Program-made: the position numbers and the translations under genes
In this document: piece by piece, positions 1 through 9,082 of the stretch
How positions within the stretch are numbered: position 1 is the stretch's first letter
How the letters are laid out: every line of letters starts with the position of its first letter
Notes under the pieces: generated by a model
Told to the model about the DNA's origin: nothing
Databases searched by the model: none
What the model saw: the letters and a program-made list of their open reading frames with translations, nothing else
DNA from: Methyloligella sp.
Lineage (GTDB): Bacteria; Pseudomonadota; Alphaproteobacteria; Rhizobiales; HXMU1428-3
DNA length: 64,000 nucleotides
Assembly: GCA_021604645.1 (NCBI GenBank)
Contig: BQJJ01000005.1
Span: 62,001-126,000, forward strand
Direction: 5' to 3'

Positions 1-1
1 T

Positions 2-268
2 GAGGGGCCGATTACTCTTCGCTCCGGGTTAGAGTTGCTTGGCTCAGCCTTTACCGTTCATCCTGCCTTTGGCGACGCTAAAATCATTGAATTTAATGCC
101 GGTAGCCGGCCTTCATTTTTTGATAATTTACCCAAAATTGTTCTTGATGAGACCCATATTTTTGTTAATGGTGCATACAGGCATGGATTTTTACTGGCTC
201 CTTTATTAGCTGAATTGGTTTTGGCTCATATCGAAAATGGGGAGCCAATTGAAGGATTGTTTCAATGA
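2..268 (+). CDS. thiO: Glycine oxidase ThiO, C-terminal part (5' end outside the window)
   Basis: This is the last ~88 codons of an FAD-dependent glycine oxidase, which supplies dehydroglycine for the thiazole half of thiamine. The frame is open from base 2 with no stop, so the gene starts before the window. The motif YRHGFLLAPLLAELV near the end is the typical C-terminal FAD-binding signature of ThiO/DAO-family oxidases. It lies 13 bases upstream of thiS, in the same direction, as in other alphaproteobacterial thiOSGE operons. The internal TTG at base 35 is not the start. The identification rests on the C-terminal motif plus the context. Confidence 0.85.
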   Translation, partial: EGPITLRSGLELLGSAFTVHPAFGDAKIIEFNAGSRPSFFDNLPKIVLDETHIFVNGAYRHGFLLAPLLAELVLAHIENGEPIEGLFQ

Positions 269-281
269 GGGGTTATCATCA

Positions 282-479
282 ATGAATGTTACCATTAATG
301 GCAAGGCAGAGGAAATTACCGAAATTACGCTAGCGGCGCTCTGCAAGCGGTTTTTGGATCATCCACACACGATTGCTACAGCTGTGAATGGGCAGTTCGT
401 TTCCGTGAACGACCGGCCTGAATACTCCCTTAAAGATGGAGATAAGGTTGAAATTCTCTCTCCTCGACAAGGTGGGTAA
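282..479 (+). CDS. thiS: Sulfur carrier protein ThiS
   Basis: A 65-residue ubiquitin-like sulfur carrier. It ends in Arg-Gln-Gly-Gly; the terminal Gly-Gly is adenylated and thiocarboxylated and then delivers sulfur to ThiG for thiazole formation. The N-terminus MNVTINGKAEEI is the usual first beta strand of ThiS, so the ATG at 282 is preferred over an in-frame upstream codon that would overlap thiO. The length matches the family. It sits between thiO and thiG. Confidence 0.93.
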   Translation: MNVTINGKAEEITEITLAALCKRFLDHPHTIATAVNGQFVSVNDRPEYSLKDGDKVEILSPRQGG

Positions 480-592
480 ATAGGCAGACAGAGCAATAAG
501 GCTTGTGCTTAAATATTTGACCTGAGACCTTCGGACGGCTTGACAGTTAGGGGGTTCAGCCTCACAAAGATATACGTAATTTTTTATGAACC

Positions 593-638
593 CTTTTTAG
601 TACAAATCTTTTTAGTGAAGTCTTTTTTAGTGAAGATT
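593..638 (+). repeat. Three tandem 15-base units directly before thiG
   Basis: Three near-identical units share the core CTTTTTAGTG/ACAA and abut the thiG start codon; the last unit provides the GTGAAG that may act as ribosome binding site. Read in the thiG frame they would encode [15 protein letters not shown], because the unit is exactly five codons. An in-frame TTG exists at 540, so an extended N-terminus is formally possible, but the family length favours the ATG at 639. Confidence 0.7.
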
Positions 639-1439
639 ATGACCAATTCTCAATTCAAGCTTTATGACACCTCTCTTTCTTCGCGTCTTATAATGGGAAC
701 CGCGCTTTATCCGTCTCCTCAAAGTCTCATAGACTCTGTAAATGCTGGCGGATCTGAAATTGTGACTCTTTCGCTGCGCCGAGAGACAGCTGGAGACGGT
801 GCTGCAAATGATTTTTGGGCACATATACAAAAGCTTAATGTCAACTTGCTGCCGAATACGGCTGGGTGCAAAACAGCAAAAGACGCAATCACGACCGCAC
901 AGATGGCCAGAGAAATCTTTGGCACAAAATGGCTGAAGCTTGAAGTGATTGCCAATGATGACACATTACAGCCTGACCTGTTTGAATTGGTTGAAGCGAC
1001 GAAAGAGCTTTCTTCGCAAGGGTTTCAGGTTTTTCCGTACACAACTGAAGACCTTGGGGCTGCTGAAAAATTATTAGAAGCGGGCGCCGAAGTTTTGATG
1101 CCTTGGGGCGCGCCGATCGGCACGGGGCGCGGATTGATGAACCCTTATGCTCTTCGGACAATGCGCTCTTACTTTCCTGATACTCCATTGATTGTTGACG
1201 CTGGAATTGGCGCACCTTCTCATGCAGCAGAAGCAATGGAGATGGGTTACGACGCCATTTTATTAAACACGGCAATTGCTAAAGCTGGTGACCCTGTGGC
1301 CATGGGCAAAGCGTTTAAGCTTGCGGTTGAAGCGGGGCATCTGGCACATCAAGCTTTGCTTATTGAACAACGAGACATGGCTAGCCCTTCTACACCTGTT
1401 GCGGGCACACCCTTTTTTGATTTGGACAATTTAAATTGA
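639..1439 (+). CDS. thiG: Thiazole synthase ThiG
   Basis: A 266-residue TIM-barrel enzyme that joins 1-deoxyxylulose 5-phosphate, dehydroglycine and ThiS thiocarboxylate into the thiazole phosphate of thiamine. Visible signatures are [14 protein letters not shown], the Schiff-base lysine in [22 protein letters not shown] and [18 protein letters not shown], all in the family order. The ATG at 639 gives the normal length; an in-frame TTG at 540 would add 33 residues including a FLVxx repeat not seen in the family. The stop overlaps the TTG start of thiE by four bases, so the two are translationally coupled. Confidence 0.95.
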   Translation: MTNSQFKLYDTSLSSRLIMGTALYPSPQSLIDSVNAGGSEIVTLSLRRETAGDGAANDFWAHIQKLNVNLLPNTAGCKTAKDAITTAQMAREIFGTKWLKLEVIANDDTLQPDLFELVEATKELSSQGFQVFPYTTEDLGAAEKLLEAGAEVLMPWGAPIGTGRGLMNPYALRTMRSYFPDTPLIVDAGIGAPSHAAEAMEMGYDAILLNTAIAKAGDPVAMGKAFKLAVEAGHLAHQALLIEQRDMASPSTPVAGTPFFDLDNLN

Positions 1440-2035
1440 ATAAAATATTTCCATCATTTTATCCGGTTCTACCAGATGTTAACTGGATAGAGCGTCTAGC
1501 TCCTCACGGTATAAAGGTTGTACAATTACGACTGAAAGATGCTGAACCAACTGAGATAGACCGGCAAATACTGGCTTCGCTCGAAATTGCAAAACGCTAT
1601 AATATTCAATTGATCGTCAATGATTATTGGCAAGCTGCCATTCGGCTTGGTGCTGATTATATTCATTTGGGACAAGAGGATTTAGAAGCTGCTGACCTGA
1701 AAGAGATCAAGGCAAATAATATTAAACTTGGTGTTAGCACTCACTCCCTTGAGGAGCTTGATATTGCTTTAAAAGCTGAGCCGGATTACATCGCGCTTGG
1801 TCCCGTTTACGAAACAATTTTGAAAAAGATGAAATGGGCACCGCAGGGATTGGATAATGTTCGTCTTTGGCGCACAAAAACTGAGTTACCTTTAATTGCC
1901 ATTGGCGGGATTACCCCCCAACGTGCCCCGCTTGTGCTGGATGCTGGAGCGGATAGTGTCGCTGTTGTGACGGATTTAGTCACAGCTGAAGATCCGGTTG
2001 CTCAAACGCGGCTTTGGGTTGAACAAGTTTCATAA
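1436..2035 (+). CDS. thiE: Thiamine-phosphate synthase ThiE
   Basis: A 199-residue TIM-barrel enzyme that couples the pyrimidine diphosphate and thiazole phosphate to thiamine phosphate. Motifs are [38 protein letters not shown] and LIAIGGIT, as in the alphaproteobacterial ThiE type. It probably starts at TTG within the TTGA overlap with the thiG stop. It ends the operon; about 180 bases without a gene follow. A TenI-like role is less likely because the pyrimidine-binding residues and the operon partner ThiG are present. Confidence 0.9.
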   Translation: MNKIFPSFYPVLPDVNWIERLAPHGIKVVQLRLKDAEPTEIDRQILASLEIAKRYNIQLIVNDYWQAAIRLGADYIHLGQEDLEAADLKEIKANNIKLGVSTHSLEELDIALKAEPDYIALGPVYETILKKMKWAPQGLDNVRLWRTKTELPLIAIGGITPQRAPLVLDAGADSVAVVTDLVTAEDPVAQTRLWVEQVS

Positions 2036-2217
2036 AACCAATTGAAATCAAAACCTTACCGGCTTTAACCATTCTAATGGTTTTGAGAGTATCATTTTGT
2101 GCTTTCCGCCTATACTCTGAGATCAGCTTCAAAAAATGTATCGTCTCGTTTGTTTGACATATCATTAGACTATTAATGCGCTTGTATTATTAATTCATAC
2201 CTGTATTGAGACGCCTC

Positions 2218-3384
2218 ATGCCCTATAAATTATTGCTCAGTGAAGAAATATCCCCAGCGATACGCCGTATTGGTCATGAGCAATTAATACGGGCACGGCG
2301 TGAACTTAGTTCCACACAGAATATACAAGCTGGTGTACACAAAACCCGCTCTTGTTTGAAACGGTTTCGGTCACTACTTCGCCTAGCACGGCCAATGTTG
2401 GGTGAAACTGTTTTTCGTAAAGAAAACAAACGACACAGGGATATTGCCCGCGCTTTGGCACAACCGCGCCAAGCGGGCGCCCTTTTAGAAACCATTACGA
2501 AATTAGAGCAGCGTGATGATTTTTCTCATTTCCTCCCCTTAATCACTGAACTTAAGTCATTGATTAAGAAACAAAAAAAAGAAACTGAAAATGAACTAGA
2601 ACTTATTTCACTTGCCACTCTTGTTGAGACACTTGATGCGTCTATTGAACGGTGGAAAAAGCGCCCGTTTGATACTGTCTCCTTTGAAAGCATAGCTCAT
2701 GGTTTTGGCCAAACTTATGACAGGGGCCGCAAAAGTTTGATGATCGCGATTGAGCGGGATGATAATTTTTATATGCATGAATGGCGCAAGGATGTACAGC
2801 AGACCTGGCGCCATATGCAGATTTTAACGCTTATTTGGCCTGAGGATATTATGCCTCGCATTCGGCTGGCCAGAGAAATTTCCAAATTACTTGGCACCGA
2901 AAATGATATCTCTGACCTTGAGCGTTTTATGCAATCTAACAAAAAGAGGTTGAAGAAAAATAAGACCTTAAAACCTCTTTACAAACCATTTCGCTCCGCC
3001 CTTCGCACTGTTTGCCGCGACCTTTCTTTGCACGCTGTTGAGCGTGGCAGACGTCTTTATGCCTTTGAAGCGACAGCACTATCTGATGCGATGACCGTTT
3101 ATTGGAAAACATCAAAAGCATTACAACCTATGCCAAATGTTGTTTTGGAGTTGAGTAATATTAAAGAAAGTACAAAGGCAAACAGTCCAAAATCCCCTGT
3201 ACGCGAGAGCACACCTCAACCTTCTGCTTTAGAGCGTATGCGTGCAGCTAATGCCGCCAAAAAAAGAAATGCTGAGCCGAAACAGAAAACAAAACCAACT
3301 TCAGTCGCTGATAAGCCCTCACCAATTGTAAAAATTGTGCCTAAGGCCCCTCCTCCTCAACGCCCTCCTGAAAAGGAAGAATGA
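2218..3384 (+). CDS. CHAD domain protein
   Basis: A 388-residue, mostly helical protein with a CHAD (conserved histidine alpha-helical) domain over residues ~1-290. The signatures GVHKTRSCLKRFRSLLRLARP and WRKDVQQTWRHMQIL supply the conserved His, Lys and Arg residues. CHAD domains bind polyphosphate and other polyanions. The last ~90 residues are rich in Pro, Lys and Ala and probably disordered. ATG at 2218 is preferred to the TTG four codons upstream. No CYTH/triphosphatase domain is fused or adjacent, so it is a stand-alone CHAD protein; its cellular role is not known from sequence. Confidence 0.85.
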   Translation: MPYKLLLSEEISPAIRRIGHEQLIRARRELSSTQNIQAGVHKTRSCLKRFRSLLRLARPMLGETVFRKENKRHRDIARALAQPRQAGALLETITKLEQRDDFSHFLPLITELKSLIKKQKKETENELELISLATLVETLDASIERWKKRPFDTVSFESIAHGFGQTYDRGRKSLMIAIERDDNFYMHEWRKDVQQTWRHMQILTLIWPEDIMPRIRLAREISKLLGTENDISDLERFMQSNKKRLKKNKTLKPLYKPFRSALRTVCRDLSLHAVERGRRLYAFEATALSDAMTVYWKTSKALQPMPNVVLELSNIKESTKANSPKSPVRESTPQPSALERMRAANAAKKRNAEPKQKTKPTSVADKPSPIVKIVPKAPPPQRPPEKEE

Positions 3385-3717
3385 TCTGAAAGAGGAAATT
3401 GAACATATTGCTATCCTTCCAAGCTTTACTCATTTCCCTTCCCTTTTTTATTTCTTATTTTTCACCCTAGTCGTACAAACAAATCAGCTGAGAATATTAA
3501 ACTTTTGTAATAATCAGTTAAATTTGTTGACCTGCCATTGTTTAGACATTCTCATAAGGAGAATAAAAGTTTCCAATTTCGAAAGTTCGGGATCAGTTTT
3601 TTTTCGTTATTGGGACACATTCATCTTTTTAAGTCATTGCTGTGCACTTCAGTTTCTCTTAGTTTTTTAGCTTAGAGGTGATACTGGAACACACAGAAAA
3701 TAAACGAGGTTTAATTC
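3385..3717. other. Gene-free stretch between the CHAD gene and the macroglobulin gene
   Basis: AT-rich DNA of about 330 bases. It contains a TTGACC hexamer at 3527, but no convincing -10 element at a standard distance. No repeat copy, hairpin terminator or RNA gene was seen. It presumably holds the promoter of the macroglobulin-pbpC pair. Confidence 0.4.
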
Positions 3718-6700
3718 ATGCGCTCTTCACTTGCCTCTCACACCCCCCTTTCCAGTTATCTACTCTCTTGCTCACAGAGCCTATCTCAAACCAGGTTCTC
3801 TCAATTTAGAAGGGGCAGTTTGCGATACTTCTCGCTTGTAACGATTGCGCTTGTGAGCTTACTGAGTGGATCACTTGTTTTTTCTCCACAAGAGGCGAAG
3901 GCGCAACAAAGTGACTTTGCGCATCAAAACTCTATTTATGAAGCTAATCTTTATAAAAGACGGGTTTTAAGAGCGCGTTTGCAAGAGAACCAGCCCATTG
4001 AAGAATGGATCAGGCGTGCGATTGTTGAGCGGGGTAAAAACCCTGAAACGGCACGGCGCTCTTATGAAGCAGCCTTAAAAATAGCATCAGAGAAAGCCTC
4101 GCTTTGGTTGGAACTTTCAAAAACCATTCAAACGATCTCTTTGCGCAAACCTCGAAATTACAATCGCCATCAACTCTATCGGGATGGAACTGCTGCGAGT
4201 TATAATGCCTACCGCTTTGCGAGCTCTGAAGCTATTAAAGCTGATGCTCTTGGTGTTTTAGCGGGCTTTTTAAAGGCACGCTCTTACTGGCGCCCAGCCT
4301 TAGATGCCTATAAAGCAAGCCTTACTCTCAGACCTGATGAAACACTTGCACAGATATACAAAGAACTGCGTGCTGAAAAAGGGTTTCGCATTACAAACTA
4401 TAAAATGAATTCAGACCTTTTGAACCCACGGCTCTGTGTGCAATTTTCAGAAAACTTGTTTGCTCGAGGTACTGACTATTCGACCTTTGTGAAAATTAAC
4501 AAAGAAGACCCAGATGGAGTGCGGGTTGAGCGCCGCCAAATTTGTATTGATGGATTTAAACATGGTGAGACTTATAAAGTTTCCTTGCGTCAAGGGCTGC
4601 CTTCGATCGTTGGTGAGCAGCTTTTAAAAACTTCTGATTTAACCGTTTATGTCAGAGACCGCAGTTCGTCGGTTCGCTTTTCTTCTAAATCTTTTGTGCT
4701 TCCTAAATTTGGCCAGCGCGGCCTGCCTCTCATGAGCGTGAATACAAAAGAAGCTTCTCTTGCGCTATATCGTGTTGGGGACCGAAACCTAGTCGGCTCT
4801 TTGCTTGATGGGCAGTTTCAATCTGACCTTGGCACTTATGAGACGGAGCAACTGCGCAACCGTTTTGGAGCTGAAGTTTGGAAGGGCAAGGTGGATATTA
4901 CCACCAAGCTTAATAAAGACATCACAACAGCTGTGCCTATTGGCAAAGTTTTGCCAGAGATGAAACCTGGACTTTATGTTGTGCGTGCCTGGCCTTCAAA
5001 TAGTAAATACGGATCCAGCCGAGGTTCAACCCAATGGTTTATTATTTCTGATATTGGTCTTTCAACTTTAAAAGCTCAAAATGGGCTTTATGGATTTGTT
5101 CGCAGCATTACCTCAGCTGAACCAATGGCAAATGTTTCCGTGCGGTTGCTTGCGCGCAACAACGAAGTGCTTGGTACCGTTAAGAGTGATGCTAAGGGCA
5201 TGGTGAAGTTTGAAGGTGGTTTACTGCGTGGCAAAGGCGGTAACCGCCCGGCTCTTCTCGTTGCGAATGGTGAGACTGGCGATTATGGCTTTGTTGACCT
5301 GACGAAAGCGGCGTTTGATTTAACAGATCGCGGTGTAGCTGGCCGCGATGCACCAGGGCCTCTTGATGGATTTGTCTTTACTGAACGCGGTGTGTATCGC
5401 CCTGGTGAAGATGTGTTTCTAACTGCGCTGCTTCGGGACCAAAATGCGAAAGCCGTTACAGGTTTACCGCTTACTCTAGTGTTCACACGGCCGGATGGCA
5501 AAGAACATAAACGAGTGACCTTGCCTGACCAGGGCGCAGGTGGGCGCAGCTTTGCACTTCCTCTCATACAATCTGCGATGACTGGTACATGGCGTGTTCA
5601 GGCTTATGGTGATGTCAAAGCGTCACCTGTCGCCTCTACATCCTTCCTGGTTGAGGATTATGTTCCTGAGCGGATGGAATTGACTTTAAAAAAGGACAGC
5701 GACCTTTGGTCAAGCAACACACAAGCCGAAGTTCGTGTGGCTGGGTCTTATCTATATGGTGCACCTGCGGCTAAGCACCAACTGAAGGGCGAGGTGACTA
5801 TTCAGCGCCGCTCAAAGGGCCTTCAAGGTTTTGAAGGATTTGAATTTGGTTTGACAGACGAGAAATTTCTCAATGTTCATAAGCCACTCAATAACATCGG
5901 TGTTTTAAATGAAAAGGGCAAGACAACGCTTAACCTAGACTTGCCGAATTTTGTACGTCCTTCAAAACCCATTGAAGCCAGGATGAATATTCGCTTACTT
6001 GAACCAGGTGGACGGCAAGTTGTGCGGGCCATTACGTTGCCTGTTGCCAATGAGAAACCAATGATTGGTATCAAAAAGCTTTTCAAACCTTCGGACCTTA
6101 AAACAGGTGAAGTGGCTGAATTTGAGATCATCCGCCTTGATAAACGAGCCAAGCGAACAGCTGAAGTTTTGAAATGGGAGCTACTGGATGTGCAAAAGAG
6201 CTACCAATGGTATAGCCAAAATGGTCGCTGGCGTTCAGAACCTGTAGTTTACACAAACCGTGTTGCCAAGGGTGAAGTGACAACATCTGAAGATGGTTCC
6301 GTTCAAATAAAGGTGCCGGTGAAACGTGGTAATTACCGCCTTGAAGTTGTATCGAACACATTTAATCAGTTGGCAGCAAGCACGCGCTTTTCTGTTGACT
6401 GGTATGCGGCGCGAGATGCTGACACGCCTGACATATTAGAATTGGCGACACAAAAATCCACCTATGATATCGGTGAGAAAGTATCGTTTACTCTAAAACC
6501 GCAAGCGAAGGGTAAAACTCTTATTGCGATTATGAATGAAGCTTTGCTTGATGTGCGCGAAGTTTCTCTTGGGGCTGATGGTGGTGACATTGAGTTTGAA
6601 GTTTCGAAAGATTGGGGTGTTGGGGCGTACGCTGTTGCGATGCATTACCACACGCTTGATGAAACTATTCAACAAATGCCTGGCCGCGCTATTGGTGTGA

Positions 6701-9066
6701 AATGGCTGAAGACAAATGAAGCACCGCGCAAACTTGAAATTGGTTTGAATTTACCTTCCAAACAAAAAGCCAATGAAACACTGCGTGTGCCTGTTGAAGT
6801 AAAAGGTTTAAGCGAGGGCGAGACGGCTTATGTCATGGTCTCAGCTGTAGATGAGGGCATTTTAAGCCTGACGAATTATGCGACACCTCGCCCGGATAAA
6901 CATTATTATGGGCAACGAAGGCTCTCAGCTGAAATCAGAGATATTTATGGCCACTTGATTAATGGCATGAACGGCACCATTGGCCGCATACGCACTGGCG
7001 GCGATGCTGGCGGATTGGCCCTCCAGGGCAAGCCGAATAGCATTAAGCCTGTCGCGCTTTATTCTGGCATTGTCAAAGTGGATAGCTCTGGCAAGGGGGA
7101 AATCTCATTTGAGGTGCCTCAGTTTAACGGGCGCTTGCGTGTGATGGCTTATGCCTGGAGTGACACGAAACTCGGCACGCTTGAGAGCGAGCTTACTGTT
7201 CGCGATCCGATTGTGGCGCTTGCCAGCATGCCTCTCTTTTTAACAAAAGGGGATGCATCAAAACTCTTCCTATCACTCGACAATGTCGATGGTGTTGAGG
7301 GGATGTATAAGCTTGATGTTTCTTCCACTGGTAAATTAGAGTTTAAGGCAGAAGAATTTACGAAACCGCTTGAATTGAAAAAAGGCTCGCGAGTTAATCT
7401 GGCGCTTTCTATGAAAGCGCTAAAATTAGGGTCTGCTAAAATTGCGGTTAAGCTAACGAATGAAGCGGGATTTAGCCTTGCTCATTCTTATGATATTCAG
7501 GTGAACCCACCGCAACCTGATGCCTCTTGGCGCACTGTTAAGATGCTTTCAGCAAATGGAGGAAAACTCTCTCTTACAACTGATGTGTTTGCTGACCTAA
7601 TTCCTGAGACTGCGAGCGCTTCTGTTACCATTGGCAACAGAGCGGGACTTGATGTCACGGGTATTTTTGAAGCCTTGAAACGTTATCCTTATGGGTGCGC
7701 GGAACAAACAACCAGCCGCGCTATGCCACTTCTTTATGTCTCACGCATTGCGCCTCTTTATGGACAATCTATCGCAAAAGACCTTCCGAAGCAGATGGAG
7801 AAGGCCATTGCTCGTTTGGCATCTTTGCAGAACAGTCAGGGTGGATTTGGACTTTGGTCTCCGCATAGTGCGGATATGTGGTTGACGGCTTATGTCACTG
7901 ATTTCCTCACGCGAGCGAAAGAACAAAGCTACACTGTGCCACCAGAGATGATCACAACAGCGCTTGCTCGATTGAAAAATACGGTGAATTTTGCCAGTGA
8001 TTTTTCAAAGGGCGGTGAAGACTTGGCCTATGCACTTTATGTTCTAGCACGCAACGGCGAAGCTAATATTGGTGATCTACGCTATTATGCTGACACAAAA
8101 ATTAAAAACTTTTCAACGGCGCTTGCTCAATCACAAATTGCCGCCAGCCTAGCTATGTATGGAGATCAGGCTCGGTCCCAAGCTGCCTTTAGGGTGGCGT
8201 TTGAGAGTATTATTAATGCACAAGAACAAACCGGCACTGGATATTATCGCCGTGACTTTGGCACGGATTTACGCGACAGAGCAGCCATCTTGGCTCTCAG
8301 TGCCGAAGTTAAATCAAAGGCTGTGCCACAAGCCAAACTCATTAAGGCTGTATTACAAGCACGAAGTGAAAAAACGATTACATCAACACAAGAAAACGCG
8401 TGGATGCTACTTGCTGCCAATGCTTTGGAGGCAACAGACCGCTCGATTTTGCTTGAGATTAATGGTGAAGAAAAACAGGGTGAACAGCGTTATAACTTTA
8501 CCCCTTCTGAATTATCTCAATCACCTTTTTCAGCCACTAACAAAAGTGCCGAAGATGTAAGCGCTATCTTGACCATTCATGGCAGTTCAGAAAATCCACT
8601 ACCGGCGCTTGAAAAAGGCATTGGTTTGAAGCGTCAATTCTTCACCATGGGTGGAAAAGAAATCTCGTTAATCAATGCGAAACAAAATGATCGGGTTGTT
8701 GTGGTGCTCACCATCGCTGACAATGAATATAAGGGAGGCCGGTTGCTTCTGACTGATCGTTTGCCAGCGGGTTATATGATTGAAAACCCGAAATTGATGA
8801 GCAGTGCGAACTTGCGCGGCTTTAAATGGCTTAAGGTTGGTGCCTATCCAACACACCAAAGCTTTAGAGATGATAAGTTTGTTGCCGCCTTTAACCTTTC
8901 AACCAGGTATAACAAATCTGAGCCTCGCATAATCCGTGTTGCTTATATTATGAGAGCCGCTTTCCTTGGCCGGTATATTCACCCGGCAGCGAATGTTGAG
9001 GATATGTACCGCCCTAACCGGTTTGCTCGGACGAATGCTCAGAACATACTGATTGAAAAGCCTTAA
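3718..9066 (+). CDS. Bacterial alpha-2-macroglobulin (YfhM-like) with thioester motif
   Basis: A 1782-residue envelope protein. It is thought to trap proteases that breach the outer membrane, through a thioester that reacts after bait cleavage. The N-terminus has an arginine-rich stretch, a hydrophobic segment (~residues 37-55) and AKA-QQ, a signal peptidase I site rather than a lipobox, unlike E. coli YfhM. A TPR-like helical part (~80-220) precedes beta-rich macroglobulin domains. The thioester motif is Cys1327-Ala-Glu-Gln1330 in YPYGCAEQTTSRAMP, so the reactive bond should form. It is followed, across a short overlap or gap, by pbpC, the standard partner. The length is within the family range. 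Confidence is high. Confidence 0.93.
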   Translation: MRSSLASHTPLSSYLLSCSQSLSQTRFSQFRRGSLRYFSLVTIALVSLLSGSLVFSPQEAKAQQSDFAHQNSIYEANLYKRRVLRARLQENQPIEEWIRRAIVERGKNPETARRSYEAALKIASEKASLWLELSKTIQTISLRKPRNYNRHQLYRDGTAASYNAYRFASSEAIKADALGVLAGFLKARSYWRPALDAYKASLTLRPDETLAQIYKELRAEKGFRITNYKMNSDLLNPRLCVQFSENLFARGTDYSTFVKINKEDPDGVRVERRQICIDGFKHGETYKVSLRQGLPSIVGEQLLKTSDLTVYVRDRSSSVRFSSKSFVLPKFGQRGLPLMSVNTKEASLALYRVGDRNLVGSLLDGQFQSDLGTYETEQLRNRFGAEVWKGKVDITTKLNKDITTAVPIGKVLPEMKPGLYVVRAWPSNSKYGSSRGSTQWFIISDIGLSTLKAQNGLYGFVRSITSAEPMANVSVRLLARNNEVLGTVKSDAKGMVKFEGGLLRGKGGNRPALLVANGETGDYGFVDLTKAAFDLTDRGVAGRDAPGPLDGFVFTERGVYRPGEDVFLTALLRDQNAKAVTGLPLTLVFTRPDGKEHKRVTLPDQGAGGRSFALPLIQSAMTGTWRVQAYGDVKASPVASTSFLVEDYVPERMELTLKKDSDLWSSNTQAEVRVAGSYLYGAPAAKHQLKGEVTIQRRSKGLQGFEGFEFGLTDEKFLNVHKPLNNIGVLNEKGKTTLNLDLPNFVRPSKPIEARMNIRLLEPGGRQVVRAITLPVANEKPMIGIKKLFKPSDLKTGEVAEFEIIRLDKRAKRTAEVLKWELLDVQKSYQWYSQNGRWRSEPVVYTNRVAKGEVTTSEDGSVQIKVPVKRGNYRLEVVSNTFNQLAASTRFSVDWYAARDADTPDILELATQKSTYDIGEKVSFTLKPQAKGKTLIAIMNEALLDVREVSLGADGGDIEFEVSKDWGVGAYAVAMHYHTLDETIQQMPGRAIGVKWLKTNEAPRKLEIGLNLPSKQKANETLRVPVEVKGLSEGETAYVMVSAVDEGILSLTNYATPRPDKHYYGQRRLSAEIRDIYGHLINGMNGTIGRIRTGGDAGGLALQGKPNSIKPVALYSGIVKVDSSGKGEISFEVPQFNGRLRVMAYAWSDTKLGTLESELTVRDPIVALASMPLFLTKGDASKLFLSLDNVDGVEGMYKLDVSSTGKLEFKAEEFTKPLELKKGSRVNLALSMKALKLGSAKIAVKLTNEAGFSLAHSYDIQVNPPQPDASWRTVKMLSANGGKLSLTTDVFADLIPETASASVTIGNRAGLDVTGIFEALKRYPYGCAEQTTSRAMPLLYVSRIAPLYGQSIAKDLPKQMEKAIARLASLQNSQGGFGLWSPHSADMWLTAYVTDFLTRAKEQSYTVPPEMITTALARLKNTVNFASDFSKGGEDLAYALYVLARNGEANIGDLRYYADTKIKNFSTALAQSQIAASLAMYGDQARSQAAFRVAFESIINAQEQTGTGYYRRDFGTDLRDRAAILALSAEVKSKAVPQAKLIKAVLQARSEKTITSTQENAWMLLAANALEATDRSILLEINGEEKQGEQRYNFTPSELSQSPFSATNKSAEDVSAILTIHGSSENPLPALEKGIGLKRQFFTMGGKEISLINAKQNDRVVVVLTIADNEYKGGRLLLTDRLPAGYMIENPKLMSSANLRGFKWLKVGAYPTHQSFRDDKFVAAFNLSTRYNKSEPRIIRVAYIMRAAFLGRYIHPAANVEDMYRPNRFARTNAQNILIEKP

Positions 9067-9082
9067 GTTGAAAGATCAAAAC

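Noticed and set aside
889..1275. 128-residue open frame on the minus strand inside thiG
   Set aside because: It is an antisense shadow of a conserved gene, with no recognisable protein pattern.
3335..3670. 111-residue open frame running from the CHAD gene into the gap
   Set aside because: It overlaps the CHAD coding end in another frame, starts without a ribosome site and is a low-complexity AT-driven frame.
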